DNA of 64,000 nucleotides from positions 434,001 to 498,000 of the forward strand of contig OZ219783.1 in the NCBI GenBank assembly GCA_964291305.2. Reading direction: 5' to 3'. This DNA is from VXNF01 sp964291305. GTDB lineage: Bacteria > Actinomycetota > Acidimicrobiia > Acidimicrobiales > CATQHL01. The number at the start of each line of letters is the position of its first letter. Position 1 is the stretch's first letter. The notes beneath the pieces were generated by a model. The model was not told where the DNA came from and searched no databases. It was given only the letters and a program-made list of their open reading frames with translations. Position numbers and translations under genes: made by a program. Shown here piece by piece: positions 1 through 8,685 of this stretch.

Positions 1-332
1 CGCAAAAGATCACGGGATGGCGTTCCCGGCTTGTGAGGAAACGCGCTAAAACCACAGCTTCCGGTAATGACCGTTGTGACGCCTTGCCTTAACTTGGCTG
101 CATTGTCAGGGTTGGCGTGCAACTCCATATCGTCGTGAGTGTGGGCGTCGATGAATCCAGGGGCTACGACACACTCAGCAGCGACGATCTCGTGACGTGC
201 ACGACCGACTATGCCGATTTCTGCTATCAGTCCCCGTTCGATTCCGATGTCGGCCGTGAAAGGGTTCCCGCCAAGTCCGTCTTCGATAACGGCGTCCCGA
301 ATAGCGTGGTCAAGCACGGACAGAGCTTTCAC
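1..332 (-). CDS. N-acyl-D-amino-acid deacylase (D-aminoacylase), N-terminal part, cut by the window edge
   Basis: Reading the minus strand from about 332 down to 1 gives an amidohydrolase N-terminus with ADIGIERGLIAEIG, then APGFIDAHTHDDMELHANP with the metal-binding HxH, then QGVTTVITGSCGFS. This order is typical of D-aminoacylases, which hydrolyse N-acyl-D-amino acids. The C-terminal barrel lies outside the window. The start is uncertain: GTG at 332 overlaps the end of the upstream ABC ATPase by 23 bp, and an in-frame ATG at 377 and a GTG near 314 are alternatives. None has a clear Shine-Dalgarno, which suggests translational coupling to the ATPase. Its place as the last gene of the transporter operon suggests that the transporter and this enzyme may share a substrate, but that is inference. 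Confidence 0.75.
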   Translation of the reverse strand, partial: MKALSVLDHAIRDAVIEDGLGGNPFTADIGIERGLIAEIGIVGRARHEIVAAECVVAPGFIDAHTHDDMELHANPDNAAKLRQGVTTVITGSCGFSAFPHKPGTPSRDLL

Positions 333-1518
333 TTGCGGCTGGCTTGTCGGCCCTGGGCGGGAAAATGCGGCGTCCATTTTTGGGGTCGAACCACCGTGCG
401 CGCCCAATGTTAAGGTCGATGAGCAGTTGATCGCCGGGCGAAAACTCCATGGTGCCGGGAGATTTCAGGTAGTAGACGTTTCGGGCGGCTGCTTCACCGA
501 GGCCGTGAGCATCTGACCGGGTGAAGCGGAATCCCAGCAGCGTTTCAGCACCGAGGTGCTCAATCACGCTTACGAACGCTGTAGTTACATCACCGCGGTC
601 GTCGTCTTTGCTTTCGGCCAGGTGAATGTTCTCCGGGCGGAGGCCTAAGAGGATCTCGTCGTAGCCTTCGGGACAAGTGGGGGCCTTTACCTTGATGCCC
701 GACGGGAACTCGAGAATCTCACCAGCGACGCGGGCAAGGATGAGATTCATGGGGGGACTGCCGATAAACCGTGCCACAAAGATGTTCTCAGGCTCGTCGT
801 AAATCTCTTGCGGCGTGCCGTCCTGCTGAATCTCTCCATCGTCCATCACGATAATCCGGGTACCCATAGTCATTGCCTCGACCTGATCGTGGGTGACGTA
901 GATAAAGGTCTTCTGCACCGTGTGATAAAGCGAGGCAATCTCGGTTCTCATCTGGGTACGGAGTTTTGCATCCAGGTTTGAAAGCGGCTCGTCCAACAGA
1001 TACACAAGCGGCTCGCGAACGAGCGCGCGAGCTACAGCCACACGCTGCCTTTGGCCACCCGACAAAGCCTTCGGGCGCCGATCTAAGTAGTCGGTCAATT
1101 CGAGTGTCTCCGCTACGGCTTCCACCTTGGTGGCAATATCCTTTCGCTGCGCCAGAAGTCTCTTGACCACGCCATTCACGATCGGCGTGTGGTGATACCA
1201 CTTAAAGTGGCTCATAATAAGCGGAAACGCAATATTACCCCGAACAGTCATATGAGGGTAAAGCGCATAGGACTGAAACACGAAGGCAACACCGCGCTCA
1301 TGGGGCTCAAGCTCGTCGATCGACTCTCCGTCGAATCGGACAGTTCCGCTTGATGGCGGTGCTAGCCCGGCGATGATTCTCAGCAAAGTGCTCTTGCCGC
1401 ATCCAGAGGGTCCTAGCAGGACTAGGAACTCGTTTTCGTTGACTACTGCATTGATGCCTTTTAGGACCTCATTCGAGCCAAACGACTTGGTGACATTGTC
1501 CAGATGAATGCTCGGCAT
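310..1518 (-). CDS. Carbohydrate ABC transporter ATPase (MalK/UgpC/MsmX family)
   Basis: The 402-residue cytoplasmic ATPase energises the two permeases encoded just upstream. Walker A GPSGCGKST is at residues 36-44, the Q-loop Q at 82, signature LSGGQ at 152-156, Walker B VYLLDE at 172-177, then the H-loop YVTHDQ. The C-terminus has the TOBE/regulatory part with GLRPENIHL. Compared with ordinary MalK-type proteins there are about 20-25 extra residues after the Q-loop (around residues 100-125, FKWYHHTPIVNGVVKR), in the helical subdomain that contacts the permeases. The start ATG is separated by 2 nt from the permease stop, so this is operonic with the genes at 1521-4847. Confidence 0.95.
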   Translation of the reverse strand: MPSIHLDNVTKSFGSNEVLKGINAVVNENEFLVLLGPSGCGKSTLLRIIAGLAPPSSGTVRFDGESIDELEPHERGVAFVFQSYALYPHMTVRGNIAFPLIMSHFKWYHHTPIVNGVVKRLLAQRKDIATKVEAVAETLELTDYLDRRPKALSGGQRQRVAVARALVREPLVYLLDEPLSNLDAKLRTQMRTEIASLYHTVQKTFIYVTHDQVEAMTMGTRIIVMDDGEIQQDGTPQEIYDEPENIFVARFIGSPPMNLILARVAGEILEFPSGIKVKAPTCPEGYDEILLGLRPENIHLAESKDDDRGDVTTAFVSVIEHLGAETLLGFRFTRSDAHGLGEAAARNVYYLKSPGTMEFSPGDQLLIDLNIGRARWFDPKNGRRIFPPRADKPAASESSVRA

Positions 1519-1520
1519 TT

Positions 1521-2390
1521 CTAACCCTTTACTGAGCCCGCGGTAAGGCCGCTTATAATCCGTCGTTGAACGATTAGAAAGAAGATAACTGCTGGTACGG
1601 TGAAGATGAGAGCAGCAGAAAACACTTCGTCTAGTGGAGTGATAAATTCACCGATGAAGGAAGAGACCCCGCGAGATGCCGGCCATTTATCCTGATCAAA
1701 GATAAATATTCGAGCGAAGAGGAACTCGTTCCAGCCTTCCAGGAAGGTTATGACCGATGCTGCGGCTACAGAAGGAACAACCAGCGGTAATGTAATCTGC
1801 CAGAGCACAGCGTAGCTAGGACAACCATCCACACGCGCCGCCTCCTCTACTTCTATCGGAATCGAATCCATAGCGCTCTTGAGAATCCATACAGCAACCG
1901 GCATCGCGAATGCGGTGTTGGCAAACACTAGACCATACAGCTCGTTTATCAGACCCCAGCCTATGAACATTGCATACAGTGGTACAGCCAGAAGGGCTTC
2001 CGGAAGCATCTGTGTGACAAAAAGGCTAAATCCGATCGGGCCTTTCCCGTAGAAGCGATATCTTGACAATGCATACGCCACAGGTATGGCCAAGGCAAGG
2101 GACAGTATTGTTGTTCCTGCTGCTATCACTGCGCTATTTTGTAGCCAACTTGCGATGGGGACAGTGTCGTTTATGACTACGCGGAAGATGTCGTCGAATC
2201 GATGCCAGGTAGGCAGAAGGTTCGGCGAGTCGTTGAAGAGTTCGCCTGTCGGCGTAGCCGCGGTTGTTACCATCCAATAGACTGGAAACCCCGCAAAGAG
2301 GACAAGCAAGAGTATTGCTAGGGGGCGCGGTACTCTGCGGTTGACTCGCGCAATGCGACTACCAGCAGTCGTTCGCGATACAGTTTCCAT
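1521..2390 (-). CDS. Sugar ABC transporter permease, MalG type
   Basis: An inner-membrane permease of 289 residues with about six hydrophobic helices, the first being LAILLLVLFAGFPVYWM. The EAA loop that docks to the ATPase is visible as EEAARVDGCPSYAVLWQI near residue 190. Length and topology match the second permease (MalG) of CUT1 importers. It lies 5 nt downstream of the MalF-type gene and 2 nt before the ATPase, so the three are probably one transcript with the binding protein. Substrate cannot be told from the permease. The neighbouring KDG kinase and KDPG aldolase make a sugar acid or oligo-uronide plausible. Confidence 0.93.
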   Translation of the reverse strand: METVSRTTAGSRIARVNRRVPRPLAILLLVLFAGFPVYWMVTTAATPTGELFNDSPNLLPTWHRFDDIFRVVINDTVPIASWLQNSAVIAAGTTILSLALAIPVAYALSRYRFYGKGPIGFSLFVTQMLPEALLAVPLYAMFIGWGLINELYGLVFANTAFAMPVAVWILKSAMDSIPIEVEEAARVDGCPSYAVLWQITLPLVVPSVAAASVITFLEGWNEFLFARIFIFDQDKWPASRGVSSFIGEFITPLDEVFSAALIFTVPAVIFFLIVQRRIISGLTAGSVKG

Positions 2391-2395
2391 TACGT

Positions 2396-3298
2396 TTATT
2401 TGGCGCTTTCTAGATCGGATCGGCGCTCAACGAGGAAAAATACAATCGTTACAACGAGCGATAGCGCCAATCCGATTGTTCCAAGGGTGGCTGCAGAACC
2501 CAATTCAGAATTCAAGAATCCTTCTCTAAATACGTCCACGACGATGGTGTTAGTCTTGCGCAGAGGTCCACCTTTAGTGAGCAACCAAATTAGCTCAAAT
2601 CGGCGAAACGACCAGATCGTCATAAGAATACCAACCACTCTTACGGTCGGCATTATTGCAGGTAATACTACACCTTTGAATATGTTCAATGAATCTGCAC
2701 CATCGAGCCTCGCGGCTTCATAGTGCTCTTCTGGAATCGACTGCATAGCCGCAAGTACAACAAGCATTACGAAGGGAAATACCTTCCAGACCGAAGCGGC
2801 GATCACCGAAAAGAGTGCCCAGTCGGGGTCATTAGTCCATCCCACACGCTCTAACCCCACCAGGCCGATGAAGTAATTGAACACTCCGTTCGACCGATTA
2901 AACATCCACGTGAACATAAGAGCCGCTGCGACCGTTGGCACGGCCCACGGGAAGATCAGGATGGCTCTGGCCCCGCTGCGCCCTCGAAATGGACGATTCA
3001 ACAGTACGGCACCGAATATCCCCAAAGCAATAGAGCCAACGACAGTCGCGCCAGCGTAGATGAACGTTGTGCTGAGTGTTTCAAGGAAGCGGTCGTCGCT
3101 GATTATGTCGCGATAGTTTTCCAGTCCAACGTTCTCTCCCTTGTTCGGCGCAACGAGCCGCGCGTCCGTCGTTGATAGTCGGACACTGTTCGCCACTGGC
3201 CAAGCCAGAAAGATCACCAAGTAGGCAACGGCCGCAGCCGAGAATAAGTACGGCAACATTGTCCTACGCGCACGCCGTGGAGCGCTCAACTGGGGCAT
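2396..3298 (-). CDS. Sugar ABC transporter permease, MalF type
   Basis: A 300-residue membrane protein with an N-terminal helix (MLPYLFSAAAVAYLVIFLAW) and an EAA loop YEAARLDGADSLNIFKGV. It forms the heterodimeric channel with the downstream MalG-type protein. It follows the binding-protein gene after a 169-bp gap that contains a stem-loop (3394-3431). In CUT1 operons such a hairpin commonly reduces downstream expression relative to the abundant binding protein. Confidence 0.93.
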   Translation of the reverse strand: MPQLSAPRRARRTMLPYLFSAAAVAYLVIFLAWPVANSVRLSTTDARLVAPNKGENVGLENYRDIISDDRFLETLSTTFIYAGATVVGSIALGIFGAVLLNRPFRGRSGARAILIFPWAVPTVAAALMFTWMFNRSNGVFNYFIGLVGLERVGWTNDPDWALFSVIAASVWKVFPFVMLVVLAAMQSIPEEHYEAARLDGADSLNIFKGVVLPAIMPTVRVVGILMTIWSFRRFELIWLLTKGGPLRKTNTIVVDVFREGFLNSELGSAATLGTIGLALSLVVTIVFFLVERRSDLESAK

Positions 3299-3393
3299 TG
3301 TTGATTTATCCTCGTCATCGGCTCTTCCCTAGGGCCAGCTGCCAGCGTCTTCAGCGTGGCACTCCACGCAGAAAATAGGTCTACGGACGCCCG

Positions 3394-3431
3394 GATGCCG
3401 GCACCACAGCGTGACCCGCGGTACCGGCATC
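3394..3431 (-). terminator. Intercistronic stem-loop between binding protein and permease genes
   Basis: GATGCCGGCACC (3394-3405) and GGTACCGGCATC (3420-3431) are inverted copies with one mismatch around a 14-nt loop. No U-run follows on either strand, so it is more likely an RNA-stabilising or attenuating hairpin than a full terminator. The position, after the solute-binding gene and before the permeases, fits differential expression inside an ABC operon. Confidence 0.55.
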
Positions 3432-3467
3432 TAAACCCCTGGAGGTAATCCATCTGCGGGCGCTTGA

Positions 3468-4847
3468 TTACCCCACTTCGTCCTCAGCCTCCTCCTGCGC
3501 CTGAGCCAGCGCCTCAGCGGGATCGGCACCTTCAAGCAGCACGCGCTCCACTGCCGTCAACACAATGCTGCGAATGATCGGGGTTTCGGCCTCGAAACCC
3601 ACAACTACAGGCGAGGTTCCGGTTTGGGCCTGGAAAACAGGTACCCAGGGATTCTCCGCGATGAAGTTCGGCGCGGCAGGCGCGTTCGTTGCGACAGCGC
3701 TCGGCGCCAGCGCGATGGCTAGCCCGGCCTGTCCTTCGCTGATGAACCAGCACGCCCAATCCAGAGCTGCATCGAGGTTGTCGCTGTTGGCGTTTATGCC
3801 AACATGAACGGGCACGTTCGATGCGCCGTCGGTCGGGAACGGCAGCCTCGAGGACCCAACTCCAGTTGAGTCCACTGCCTCGCCAACCAGTGTCAACACC
3901 GCAGAACTGTTGTCGATCATGATCCCCAAGCGGCCCTCACGGAACTTCTGGCGGAAAGTCGATGCATCATCGCCGACCGGGAATGCTCCCGAGTTCACGA
4001 CACTCTCGTACGCAGTAAGGGCTGCGATGTTCTCAGGACTGTCGATCGTAAGGGCACCGTCGGACGACCATCCTCCGCCATAGCCTTGGAACCAGTTGTT
4101 AATGTCGAACCACCAGGGCACCTCGCCGGTTATTAGATGACGAACCGCAAATCCTTCAGCGTCAGTGTTCTCTTCGATTTGACGCGCTGCTGCGATTAAC
4201 TCTTCCACATCCGTCGGAGGAGTCACGCCCGCCTCATCCAGAATCGCTTGGTTCCAGAACATTGCGTAGTTCACTACCTCCCAGGAGAATGCGAGCTGTG
4301 AACCATTGCGAACGAGGCTGTCATTGTTGGCGTTCATGTCGGCCCCGCATTCAGCGGCCACGTTGTCGAGCGAGGCGAGGACACCAGCGTCTACTAACTC
4401 GGCAAAGAAAGTATCGGGGATGACAAAAATGTCTGGGCCGCCACCAGCACCGAACTCTGTCTGGAGTGTCGATTCGAAGTCATCACGGACGATTGCCTGC
4501 TGCTCGAGCGATACGTTCGGGTTCGTCTGTTCGTAGGCAGCAACCGCGTCCCAGATCTCAACGCCGCGACCTTCTTCGAGCCACTGCCAGTTAGCGAAAC
4601 GCAGTGTTCCGCTAGGCATCTCTTCCGCTGGTTCTGCAGGATCGCCGCCGTCGGCACTGGCGGGTTCTTCCTCCGCAGGTGCCGGCGCTGCAGGTTCCGG
4701 TGCTGGCGCTGCGGGCTCGGGTGCAGGTGGTGGAGCAGCGGTCGTTCCCCCATCGTCATCGCCGCCACACGCGGCAGCCAGCAGACCGAACGCAAGCAGC
4801 ACTGCTGCCGCCGCCCGGAATCTTGTCCGATTGTTTCTTGGCCTCAT
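3468..4847 (-). CDS. Extracellular sugar-binding lipoprotein of an ABC transporter (SBP family 1)
   Basis: Starting at the ATG at 4847, preceded by GGAGGAA with 5 nt spacing, the product is about 459 residues. It has a lipoprotein signal: a basic start, a hydrophobic stretch, then LLAAAC with the lipidated Cys at residue 27. An acidic Pro/Ala/Glu-rich linker (about residues 30-75) follows, and then a type-1 solute-binding fold (RFANWQWLEEGRGVEIWDAV, later FNWFQGYGGGW-like and WACWFISEG segments). It should be tethered outside the membrane and deliver substrate to the two permeases. Upstream in-frame codons to 4904 are less likely because they put extra residues ahead of the signal and cover the operator region. 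Confidence 0.93.
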   Translation of the reverse strand: MRPRNNRTRFRAAAAVLLAFGLLAAACGGDDDGGTTAAPPPAPEPAAPAPEPAAPAPAEEEPASADGGDPAEPAEEMPSGTLRFANWQWLEEGRGVEIWDAVAAYEQTNPNVSLEQQAIVRDDFESTLQTEFGAGGGPDIFVIPDTFFAELVDAGVLASLDNVAAECGADMNANNDSLVRNGSQLAFSWEVVNYAMFWNQAILDEAGVTPPTDVEELIAAARQIEENTDAEGFAVRHLITGEVPWWFDINNWFQGYGGGWSSDGALTIDSPENIAALTAYESVVNSGAFPVGDDASTFRQKFREGRLGIMIDNSSAVLTLVGEAVDSTGVGSSRLPFPTDGASNVPVHVGINANSDNLDAALDWACWFISEGQAGLAIALAPSAVATNAPAAPNFIAENPWVPVFQAQTGTSPVVVGFEAETPIIRSIVLTAVERVLLEGADPAEALAQAQEEAEDEVG

Positions 4848-4867
4848 CCCAGTTCCTCCCTGAGCGA

Positions 4868-4886
4868 GAGTGCAACTATTGCACTC
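4868..4886. promoter_or_regulatory. Perfect palindromic operator between the transporter and the KDG kinase
   Basis: GAGTGCAACTATTGCACTC is a perfect inverted repeat with 8-bp arms and a 3-bp centre. It lies in the 113-bp divergent region, about 20 bp from the start of the binding-protein gene and just upstream of the promoter reading to the kinase. The IclR-family gene at 6687-7469 is the obvious candidate to bind it and control both directions. Binding is inferred, the symmetry is seen. Confidence 0.6.
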
Positions 4887-4889
4887 TAT

Positions 4890-4917
4890 TTGCATATGCT
4901 GCACATTGCTTTATCAT
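4890..4917 (+). promoter_or_regulatory. Candidate sigma-70-like promoter for the KDG kinase operon
   Basis: TTGCAT (4890-4895) and TATCAT (4912-4917) are spaced by 16 nt, about 45 nt upstream of the kinase ATG. The palindrome at 4868-4886 touches the upstream side of the -35 box. Confidence 0.45.
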
Positions 4918-4960
4918 GTCGTCTGAGGTGTGTCAAGCACAACGAGACACGAGGTGATTG

Positions 4961-5983
4961 ATGGCCGACTCGACTGAGTCATCGCGCAACACGATCCAGC
5001 TATACGACATCGTCGGCATTGGTGAATCCATGCTGACACTCCGGCGCTCAGCTAACGGTGACTCGTTTGACTGGGAGATCGGGGGAGCTGAGTCGAACGT
5101 GCTCCGCTACTGCGCTGCGCTGGGAGCCAGCACAGCATGGGTCAGCCGAGTCGGCGAGGACCTTGCCGGAGACCTGGTTGTCGACACAGTCGCCCAGGCC
5201 GGAGTCGATGTCTCGCGGGTCGCAAGAGTGCCCGACTACCAGACCGGCATCATGATTAAGGAAAAGAGTGCTGGCATTCAGCAGATTCGGTACTACCGGC
5301 GTGAAAGCGCAGCGTCCACCATGGCTGAGTGCAATGTCGACCTCGGATTTCTCCGCTCAGCCAGAATCCTGCACCTGACCGGTATCACCCTTGCCCTTTC
5401 CGAATCATGTCGGCAGCTTCTCGGATTGCTGCTCAACCCCCAGCATCGAAGAAACGGTTTGGGCCCAAAGCTGGCATTTGATGTGAATTGGCGTCCAGCA
5501 ATCTGGTCGTCGGAAAGTTCGCCGGGGGAGACTCTAAGAGTGGCCACCAATCAAGCCGACATTGCCTTCGTCGGCCTAGACGAGGCCAATAAAATCTGGA
5601 ACGCGCCGACAGTCAGTGAACTCCGCAAACTGCTACCGAACCCAGAGATTTTGGTTGTCAAAGACGCAGAGCGGGGCGCGTACGCAATTGTTGACTCTGC
5701 AACCCATTTCGTCAAAGCTCTACGCGGTCCTGTCGTCGAGCCTGTCGGTGCTGGGGACGCGTTCGCAGCGGGCGTGCTCGCAGCGACCTTCGTCTACCCT
5801 GGCGATGTTTCCTCTTGGCTCAGGCTTGGTCACATCACCGCGATGAGCGCGCTGGCACAAGCTTCAGATGTAGGCCAGATAGCCAGCCGCGAGGCTACCG
5901 AGCGCCTACTTTCGCTATCGACCGAGGAGTGGGATGACGCAGAACTCAGATTGGAGCAGACCCATCAGCACTATTCGAGTTAG
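4961..5983 (+). CDS. kdgK: PfkB-family sugar kinase, probably 2-keto-3-deoxygluconate kinase
   Basis: A PfkB/ribokinase-fold kinase of about 340 residues. The N-terminal GIGESMLTL, the IGGAESNVLRYCAALG segment and the C-terminal anion hole GAGDAFAAG with the catalytic Asp are all present. The YYRRESAAS segment resembles the substrate-binding strand of KDG kinases, and the aldolase next door supports phosphorylation of KDG to KDPG. The start is taken as ATG 4961, 6 nt after GAGG, rather than the adjacent TTG at 4958. Its end overlaps the following aldolase ORF by 50 bp if that gene begins at 5934. Confidence 0.85.
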   Translation: MADSTESSRNTIQLYDIVGIGESMLTLRRSANGDSFDWEIGGAESNVLRYCAALGASTAWVSRVGEDLAGDLVVDTVAQAGVDVSRVARVPDYQTGIMIKEKSAGIQQIRYYRRESAASTMAECNVDLGFLRSARILHLTGITLALSESCRQLLGLLLNPQHRRNGLGPKLAFDVNWRPAIWSSESSPGETLRVATNQADIAFVGLDEANKIWNAPTVSELRKLLPNPEILVVKDAERGAYAIVDSATHFVKALRGPVVEPVGAGDAFAAGVLAATFVYPGDVSSWLRLGHITAMSALAQASDVGQIASREATERLLSLSTEEWDDAELRLEQTHQHYSS

Positions 5984-6647
5984 TTCGGCCGGGGAACCCG
6001 CTAATCAGTTGAACTCCTACTTTGAACGCTCGCTGCAACACTGTCCAGTCATCGCAATCTTGCGCGGGCTCTCTCCCGTGGCCGCAACTACCGCCGCTCG
6101 CCAGCTGTCAGACGTAGGCGTTGATCTCATCGAAGTCACGATTCAGGACAACGCTGGACTGCGTTGTCTGGAGGCAGTAGCTGCCGCGATGGCAGCAGCT
6201 GGACGAGAAGTCGGTGCTGGCAGCGTCACCTCCGTGAGTGCGCTTCAGCGTGCCGTCGACACCGGCGCCGCGTTCGCAGTATCGCCTGGCCTAGATGTTG
6301 AGATCGTCAACGCTGCCAGAACCAGCATGGTCCCGTATCTCCCTGCCGTCGCAACCCCCTCTGAGCTGCAGCTTGCGCTGGCACATGGCCTAACCGAGCT
6401 GAAACTCTTCCCCGCACGCCAGCTAGGAGGACCCTCTTTTGTCAGGGCTATGGCCGGACCGTTCCCTGGCGCCTTCCTGGTACCGACCGGCGGCGTGACC
6501 CTTGCTGAAGTGGATGACTACCTCGCCGCAGGCGCAATCGGCGTCGGGCTAGGCGCTGATCTAACACAGTCCGGCGGCCTCGTTTCGCTACGCGGCTGGC
6601 TAAATGCCAGACAGAAAGAGCACCGTAATACCGGATGTCCCGGCTAA
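5934..6647 (+). CDS. eda: KDPG/KHG-type aldolase
   Basis: A class I aldolase that should cleave 2-keto-3-deoxy-6-phosphogluconate to pyruvate and glyceraldehyde 3-phosphate. The Schiff-base Lys lies in ELKLFPA. The IEVT strand with the catalytic Glu, the GAGSV turn and the phosphate-binding PTGGV are present. The Arg four residues after the Glu in E. coli Eda is Gln here (EVTIQ), so substrate preference may differ. The start is uncertain: ATG 5934 overlaps the kinase by 50 bp and gives an extra N-terminal tail, while TTG 6009 sits only a few codons ahead of the conserved PVIAILRG and is closer to normal Eda length. Confidence 0.85.
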   Translation: MTQNSDWSRPISTIRVSSAGEPANQLNSYFERSLQHCPVIAILRGLSPVAATTAARQLSDVGVDLIEVTIQDNAGLRCLEAVAAAMAAAGREVGAGSVTSVSALQRAVDTGAAFAVSPGLDVEIVNAARTSMVPYLPAVATPSELQLALAHGLTELKLFPARQLGGPSFVRAMAGPFPGAFLVPTGGVTLAEVDDYLAAGAIGVGLGADLTQSGGLVSLRGWLNARQKEHRNTGCPG

Positions 6648-6686
6648 GAGATCGGTCGCAATACTTATGGTCGAGCTGGAGACACT

Positions 6687-7469
6687 ATGAGTCAGACCGT
6701 ACAACGAGCCATCCAAGTGCTGGGACTGATTGCCGAGAGCCCGTCGTCGATCGAGCAGGTTGCCTCTTTTATGGGGACCCATCGCAGCACAGCCCTCCGC
6801 ACACTCCAGGTTTTAGAGGTCGAACAGATGGTCGTCCGCGATAGCCACAACGTGTTCCGCCTTGGACGGCGCATCATCAGTCTGGCGAATACGGCGCTCG
6901 AGAACATCGACTTGCGAACGGTCGCCACGCCGTTTCTAACTGAACTCAGTCAACAAGTGGGACACACGATCCACCTCGCAATGCTTGAGGCGGACAATGT
7001 TGTCTACATCGACAAACGCGAAGCAAAGCAAACCGTCCGCATGTATTCACGAATCGGCAACATCGCTCCGCTTTACTGCACCGGCGTCGCCAAGGCGATC
7101 GTGGCCTTCCTCCCCCCCGAGGAACAGCAACGCCTAGCCAGCACGATCGACTTTGTCGTTCATACTGATAACACCCTCGCCAACAAGAGCGAATACCTTG
7201 CCGACCTAGCTGCAACTGCCGAGCGCGGCTACGCAATCGACCACCTTGAACACGAACCCTGGGTCAACTGCGTCGCCGCCCCGATCTTCGAAGCGTCGGG
7301 GCAGGTTGCGGGGTCGGTCTCGATCACAACCACTACACTCTCGTGCGACTACGACACGCTGCTTACCATGGTGCCGCTTCTGTTCAAGGCGACTCGTGCT
7401 ATCTCACGAGAGTTCGGCTGGCTCGAAGTCGCCGCCACAGATGCCGCGGCGCACTCCATCGGTGCCTAA
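6687..7469 (+). CDS. IclR-family transcriptional regulator of the sugar-acid locus
   Basis: 260 residues with an N-terminal winged helix (SIEQVASFMGTHRSTALRTL) and the C-terminal IclR effector domain (APLYCTGVAKAIVAFL). A Shine-Dalgarno GGAG precedes ATG 6687. It lies 39 bp after the aldolase. IclR proteins of the KdgR type respond to KDG or similar ketoacids, so local control through the palindrome at 4868-4886 is the natural proposal. Confidence 0.9.
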   Translation: MSQTVQRAIQVLGLIAESPSSIEQVASFMGTHRSTALRTLQVLEVEQMVVRDSHNVFRLGRRIISLANTALENIDLRTVATPFLTELSQQVGHTIHLAMLEADNVVYIDKREAKQTVRMYSRIGNIAPLYCTGVAKAIVAFLPPEEQQRLASTIDFVVHTDNTLANKSEYLADLAATAERGYAIDHLEHEPWVNCVAAPIFEASGQVAGSVSITTTTLSCDYDTLLTMVPLLFKATRAISREFGWLEVAATDAAAHSIGA

Positions 7470-7521
7470 AATCACCGCCGACCGGATCGGTTACCGGGAT
7501 CGGACGCAGAGGGTTACCTAG

Positions 7522-8685
7522 ATGGTCGACGAAACAGCGAGTCGCATTCTTTGGACATCTTCGAACATGGCGCTGCTGGGTCGGATTGCCGAAGAGTTCC
7601 AGACCACACAGCCTTTCGCCGGGCTGCGCATCGGGGTATCGCTACATCTCGAGGTAAAGACGGCGGTGCTGCTCTTGGCGCTTAAGGCGGGCGGGGCCGA
7701 GATTGTCGCTACCGGCAACTATGGCACCTCCCAAGACGACGTGGTGGCCTACCTCAACAACCAAGGCATTGACGCCCGCGGCAGCGGGTCGGATTCGCTT
7801 GAACGGCACCTTGGTCATGTCGAGTCGGTCCTGGATTCGAGCCCCGACATTTTGCTGGACAACGGCGCCGACCTGGCTCGGGGCGTCGTGGACCGGGGTC
7901 TGGCGGTGCTCGGCGGGACCGAGGAGACAACTTCGGGTCACAACATCCTCGCTGGTGAGCTTGCGCCCCATTTGAACTTTCCTGTAATCGTGATTAACGA
8001 TTCGCCCCTCAAGGCCCTGGTTGAGAACAAGCACGCTGTTGGCCAATCCACCTACGAGTCACTCTGCCGGCTCACCAACCTCATGCCGCAGGGCAAGCGG
8101 GTGCTGGTCGCCGGCTACGGCTGGTGCGGGCGGGGAGTGGCGCAGTACCTGCGGGCCAACGGCTGCGAGGTGGTCGTGGCCGAGATCGACGAGATCAAGG
8201 CCCTCGAAGCGGCGCTCGACGGTTTCCGAGTTGCGGACTCTGTCGCCAAGTTCATCCCCGAGGCGGACATCGCTCTCACGGCCACGGGGGTTGACGGGGT
8301 AATCGGGGCCGCTGAACTCCAGCAGGCCCCCAGCGGAATTCTGCTGGCGAACGTGGGCCACTTCGACAGGGAGATCGACGTGGCTGCACTTACCGCTCAG
8401 ACCACCGAGCGGATCCCGCTTGGGGATGCTCTGGCGCGGCATGTCCTGGCCGACGGCAGGACAGTGGATCTGATTGCCGAGGGACGGATGATGAACCTCG
8501 CCGGCAGCCACCCCAAGGGCAACAGCATCGAGTCCATGGACATGGGTTTCGCCATGCAGGTCCGGTCGCTGGAAAGGGTGGCTTGCTACCACGAGTCGTT
8601 GCCGCCGGGAGCACAGCCCGTGCCCGACGACATCAACCGGGCGCTGGCCCGAGAGTTCGTCCGGCAGATGGGCAACCCAGTCTGA
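7522..8685 (+). CDS. Adenosylhomocysteinase-like NAD-dependent hydrolase
   Basis: 387 residues related to S-adenosylhomocysteine hydrolase of the shorter type. NAD is bound by VAGYGWCGRG. Family landmarks GGTEETTSG, a KxxxxN active-site segment in DSPLKALVENKHAVGQST, LANVGHFDREID and the C-terminal NLAGSHPKGNSIESMDMGFAMQ are present. In the usual SxxKxxxDN segment the conserved Asp is Glu here (KALVEN). The C-terminal extension of the longer enzymes, with its Lys-Tyr, is absent. GAGGG lies 8 nt before the ATG. It follows the IclR gene by 52 bp and may be co-transcribed although no sugar link is obvious. Confidence 0.8.
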   Translation: MVDETASRILWTSSNMALLGRIAEEFQTTQPFAGLRIGVSLHLEVKTAVLLLALKAGGAEIVATGNYGTSQDDVVAYLNNQGIDARGSGSDSLERHLGHVESVLDSSPDILLDNGADLARGVVDRGLAVLGGTEETTSGHNILAGELAPHLNFPVIVINDSPLKALVENKHAVGQSTYESLCRLTNLMPQGKRVLVAGYGWCGRGVAQYLRANGCEVVVAEIDEIKALEAALDGFRVADSVAKFIPEADIALTATGVDGVIGAAELQQAPSGILLANVGHFDREIDVAALTAQTTERIPLGDALARHVLADGRTVDLIAEGRMMNLAGSHPKGNSIESMDMGFAMQVRSLERVACYHESLPPGAQPVPDDINRALAREFVRQMGNPV

